Below are positions 61,899-64,000 of a stretch of 64,000 bases of DNA, one piece after another (positions within the stretch are counted from its first letter, which is position 1; each line of letters opens with the position of its first letter). Under the pieces are notes generated by a model. The model saw only the letters and a list, made by a program, of their open reading frames with translations. It searched no databases and was not told the origin of the DNA. A program made the position numbers and the translations under genes. Origin of the DNA: Hyphomicrobiales bacterium (lineage in GTDB: Bacteria; Pseudomonadota; Alphaproteobacteria; Rhizobiales; MH13); NCBI GenBank assembly GCA_017642935.1, contig JAEPOK010000001.1:1471192-1535191 (forward strand), given 5' to 3'.

Positions 61899-63302
61899 AT
61901 GATGGACAGCGATCCCTACGCAATGGAAAACGATACGCACGATCGCGTCCTGCTGCAGTCCCTGATCGACAGCGCGACATGCCTGCTGACATTCGATGAG
62001 GCCGGCACGATCTCAGAAGCGCGCAACATTGGCTTTGCAGCCGAACGTTTCGCGCTTTTGCCGGACATGCCCGATGCCGTTGTCAGCGATCGCGAAGCGA
62101 TCGGCCGATCGATCAAAGAGGTGTGGCCGGAAGGACTGTTGCCTATCACCCAGATCGTCACCCACCGGGCGCAGAGCAGTGAAGGCCGCGAGGCTAGCCT
62201 GGAACACACGCTGGCCGATACGAACCGCAATCCCATCCATCTGAAACTGCGCGCCGGCGTCTCGGGCGATGGCCCAGACAAGCGCTTTCATTTGTCGGTC
62301 GCTGACATCACCGCGAGCCGAATGCAGGCCATCCAAATCGAAGCCTATGGGCGCAATCTAACCGAAGCGAACACACGGCTTCGGCGGGCGCTTCACGGAT
62401 CAAAAGTGACGGTCTTCGAACAGGATCTCGACCTGCGCTACACCTTCATGGCCAATCCGCCGGATTTCTTCGAGGAAACGCCGCTTGGAAAAAGCGATCT
62501 GGAGCTGTTTGGCGAAACCGGCGGCGACCTGGTTGATCTCAAACGCAACACCGCACTTGCCGGCAATGAATGGTCAGGCCGTATCGATGTTCCGGACCAA
62601 AACGGTGGGACGGTGAGCTACGATGTGGAGCTGGAACCGCGCTATTCGGCGCGCGGCGAGGTTATCGGCCTTATCGGCACAGCGATCGATTTGTCGGATC
62701 TGAAAAAGCACGAGGATGCGATGCGGCTCGCCATGCGCGAGATCACCCATCGCACGAAGAACTTGCTCGCCGTCATTCAGGCAACGGCGCGGCGCACCGC
62801 TGCCAAGGCGCCGACCAAGGAAGCCTTCGTGAACAGCTTCGCCGCCCGTCTGTCGGCCATGTCGCAAAGCCACGATCTGCTTGTGCGCTCAAACTGGCGC
62901 GGCGCGGATATGGCCGAGCTCGTTGAGCGCAACGCACGCCAGGCGGGTTCGACGCGCGAAGGCTCGTTCCGGATCGAGGGACCACCACTGACGCTCACCA
63001 GCGATGCCGCGCAGCATTTCGGCATGGCGCTGCACGAGCTCGTCTCCAACGCGCTGAAATACGGCGCGCTCTCCGTCGATGGCGGAACGGTAGAGGCGGT
63101 GTGGGAGCAAGCGGGCGAGGACGTGGTGTTTCGGTGGACGGAAACCGGCGGGCCGGACGTTTCGCCGCCGGATGAGACTGGCTTTGGCACCAGCTATTTG
63201 CAGCGGGCCATCGCGATGGCACTGAACGCAAAAACCGACCTGGATTTCGACCCGGCCGGTTTGAAATGCTCCATAACAATGCCGGGCGAATGCTTCTATT
63301 GA
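61899..63302 (+). CDS. HWE-family sensor histidine kinase with PAS domains (possible PhyR kinase)
   Basis: 467 residues, no membrane helix. Two PAS-like domains are seen at about 15-140 and 165-270 (LRRALHGSKVTVFEQDLDLRYTFMANPP, ending GLIGTAIDLSDLKKHEDA). The H box MREITHRTKNLLAVIQATARRT carries phospho-acceptor His284. The ATPase domain has HELVSNALKYGALS (N box) and the W-x-E of HWE kinases in FRWTETGGP. HWE/HisKA2 kinases phosphorylate PhyR in other Alphaproteobacteria. The gene lies 3.3 kb from phyR behind an EcfG-like promoter, so it is a good PhyK candidate. The start could be 61902. Confidence 0.9.
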   Translation: MMDSDPYAMENDTHDRVLLQSLIDSATCLLTFDEAGTISEARNIGFAAERFALLPDMPDAVVSDREAIGRSIKEVWPEGLLPITQIVTHRAQSSEGREASLEHTLADTNRNPIHLKLRAGVSGDGPDKRFHLSVADITASRMQAIQIEAYGRNLTEANTRLRRALHGSKVTVFEQDLDLRYTFMANPPDFFEETPLGKSDLELFGETGGDLVDLKRNTALAGNEWSGRIDVPDQNGGTVSYDVELEPRYSARGEVIGLIGTAIDLSDLKKHEDAMRLAMREITHRTKNLLAVIQATARRTAAKAPTKEAFVNSFAARLSAMSQSHDLLVRSNWRGADMAELVERNARQAGSTREGSFRIEGPPLTLTSDAAQHFGMALHELVSNALKYGALSVDGGTVEAVWEQAGEDVVFRWTETGGPDVSPPDETGFGTSYLQRAIAMALNAKTDLDFDPAGLKCSITMPGECFY

Positions 63303-63326
63303 GAAGCAGCCGCCCGGCTCATGTGA

Positions 63327-63779
63327 TCAGTATTTGAGACCGTCGGAAAAGCCACGCGCAAACGCATAACTGCTGGAAACCGGATCGCGTGCGGTTGCAC
63401 CCGGGCCAGCGGCTCGCTCCTGGCGATGACGTTCATTCAGAAAGGCATGATGGCCTTCGCGCGCCAGCGTCTTTGGCGAGATGGCTTTCGCGATTGCCAC
63501 ACCGACAAGGGCCAAAACCGCCGCCACGACAATCAGTGCGCCCGATGACCATCCCAATACGATCTGCGCACTTGGCAGTAGATCGAGCGCCAGAGCGGTC
63601 AGAGCCACCGTGCCAACGCCAATGGCAGCAATGGCCAGAACGAGCGCGCCGAGCGTGAATCCAGCCGCCCAAAGCGCGCGACCGAATGCTTTTTTCGTCG
63701 GCTTGGTGACAGCCTCGGCGGCCGCGTAGGCAAAGGGCTTCGCCTCGCGGTCAATCAGCATTTGGATCAGCCCAAGCAT
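63327..63779 (-). CDS. YqjE/phage-holin-like membrane protein
   Basis: 150 residues with two strong membrane helices, about 38-70 (ALWAAGFTLGALVLAIAAIGVGTVALTALAL) and 75-97 (IVLGWSSGALIVVAAVLALVGVAIA). A charged C-terminal tail has ARDPVSSSYAFARGFSDGLKY. The pattern matches the phage holin family superfamily used for YqjE-like proteins, with no evidence of a lytic role here. The start overlaps the stop of the DUF883-like gene upstream, forming the common yqjD-yqjE type pair. Confidence 0.8.
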   Translation of the reverse strand: MLGLIQMLIDREAKPFAYAAAEAVTKPTKKAFGRALWAAGFTLGALVLAIAAIGVGTVALTALALDLLPSAQIVLGWSSGALIVVAAVLALVGVAIAKAISPKTLAREGHHAFLNERHRQERAAGPGATARDPVSSSYAFARGFSDGLKY

Positions 63780-64000
63780 CAGCGTTTCGCCAGTGCACCG
63801 GCCAGGAATCCGATGCCCGCGGCGATGGCCAGGGCGGCAAACGGATTCTGAGAAACGTTGGACTGCACTTGGGCCGCGGCAGCACGGCCGGCGGCATAGG
63901 CATCATCGCCAGCAATCTGCGCCTGTTCGCGCGCGGTTTCAGCGGTTTCGCGAAGCTTGTCGGCGCCATCCCTGGCAATCTCGGTTGCGCGGTCTTGCGC
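63779..64000 (-). CDS. DUF883/ElaB-YqjD-like protein (partial, 3' end of gene)
   Basis: The minus strand reads 73 residues to a TGA at 63779: an alanine-rich amphipathic helix (KLRETAETAREQAQIAGDDAY, AAGRAAAAQVQSNVS) followed by QNPFAALAIAAGIGFLAGAL and AKR. The NPFxALAIAAGIGFLxG membrane anchor ending in basic residues is the DUF883/YqjD signature; such proteins bind ribosomes at the membrane in stationary phase in E. coli. The N-terminus lies outside the window. Confidence 0.82.
   Translation of the reverse strand, partial: AQDRATEIARDGADKLRETAETAREQAQIAGDDAYAAGRAAAAQVQSNVSQNPFAALAIAAGIGFLAGALAKR

Noticed and set aside
63327-63779. Prophage signal from the holin-family protein
   Set aside because: No other phage genes are present; together with the DUF883-like gene it is the chromosomal yqjD/yqjE type pair.

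Overview
The window reads as a chromosomal segment of an alphaproteobacterium, most likely a free-living, probably marine member of the Hyphomicrobiales (Rhizobiales). The main evidence is a complete PhyR-NepR-EcfG general stress module with an HWE-type histidine kinase (a system restricted to Alphaproteobacteria), EcfG-type promoters, TamA/TamB, an OxyR/KatG pair, and a very dense set of solute uptake operons (TRAP, dipeptide ABC, urea ABC and tripartite tricarboxylate). The DNA is GC-rich and tightly packed, with many ATGA stop/start overlaps. I see no rRNA, tRNA, CRISPR array, insertion sequence or prophage.

Layout. (1) 1-5126: a leftward operon for a beta-keto acid cleavage enzyme (BKACE), a TRAP transporter and the start of a thiamine-diphosphate dehydrogenase, divergent from a PAS-LuxR regulator with a conspicuous palindrome at its start. 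(2) 5665-8848: an ornithine cyclodeaminase-like enzyme, a glycine/D-amino-acid oxidase-like flavoenzyme and an RpiR regulator with a palindromic operator. (3) 8880-15746: a dipeptide-type ABC transporter followed by an M81 (MlrC-type) metallopeptidase. (4) 16395-26453: core genes guaA, yaiI-like, a lytic transglycosylase, a MarR regulator with its target, mtnN-like, rsmB-like, guaB, rlmE and ppx/gppA. (5) 26692-31297: an FAD reductase, oxyR, katG and a strong terminator. (6) 31450-32361: a single AT-richer foreign-looking gene whose product looks like a PUA/EVE-type modified-base reader joined to a GIY-YIG-like domain, a candidate defence nuclease. (7) 32538-38667: urtABCDE for urea uptake. 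(8) 38981-44868: tamB and tamA. (9) 45217-54511: a nine-gene catabolic operon combining a tripartite tricarboxylate transporter, a Gfo/Idh/MocA dehydrogenase, a sugar-phosphate-isomerase-like TIM barrel, an enolase-superfamily enzyme, an SDR-like protein lacking its catalytic lysine, a TetR regulator and a DHDPS-family aldolase. I recognise no characterised pathway with this combination. (10) 54587-64000: a general stress island with DUF1328, PLD, EcfG, NepR, PhyR, a PNPOx-like stress protein, an AI-2E family exporter, MscS, CsbD, an HWE kinase, a YqjE/holin-like protein and a DUF883-like protein.

How it works together. Four independent uptake systems each begin with a solute-binding protein gene, and each of those genes is followed by a hairpin before the next gene, which fits unequal expression of binding protein and permease. 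In the stress island, three candidate EcfG promoters (GGAAC, 16 bases, CGTT) sit in front of nepR-ecfG, the PNPOx-like gene and csbD, and a one-mismatch copy precedes the HWE kinase. Together they outline a self-amplifying stress regulon. The two best candidates for undescribed biology are the catabolic operon of region 9 and the reader-nuclease gene of region 6.
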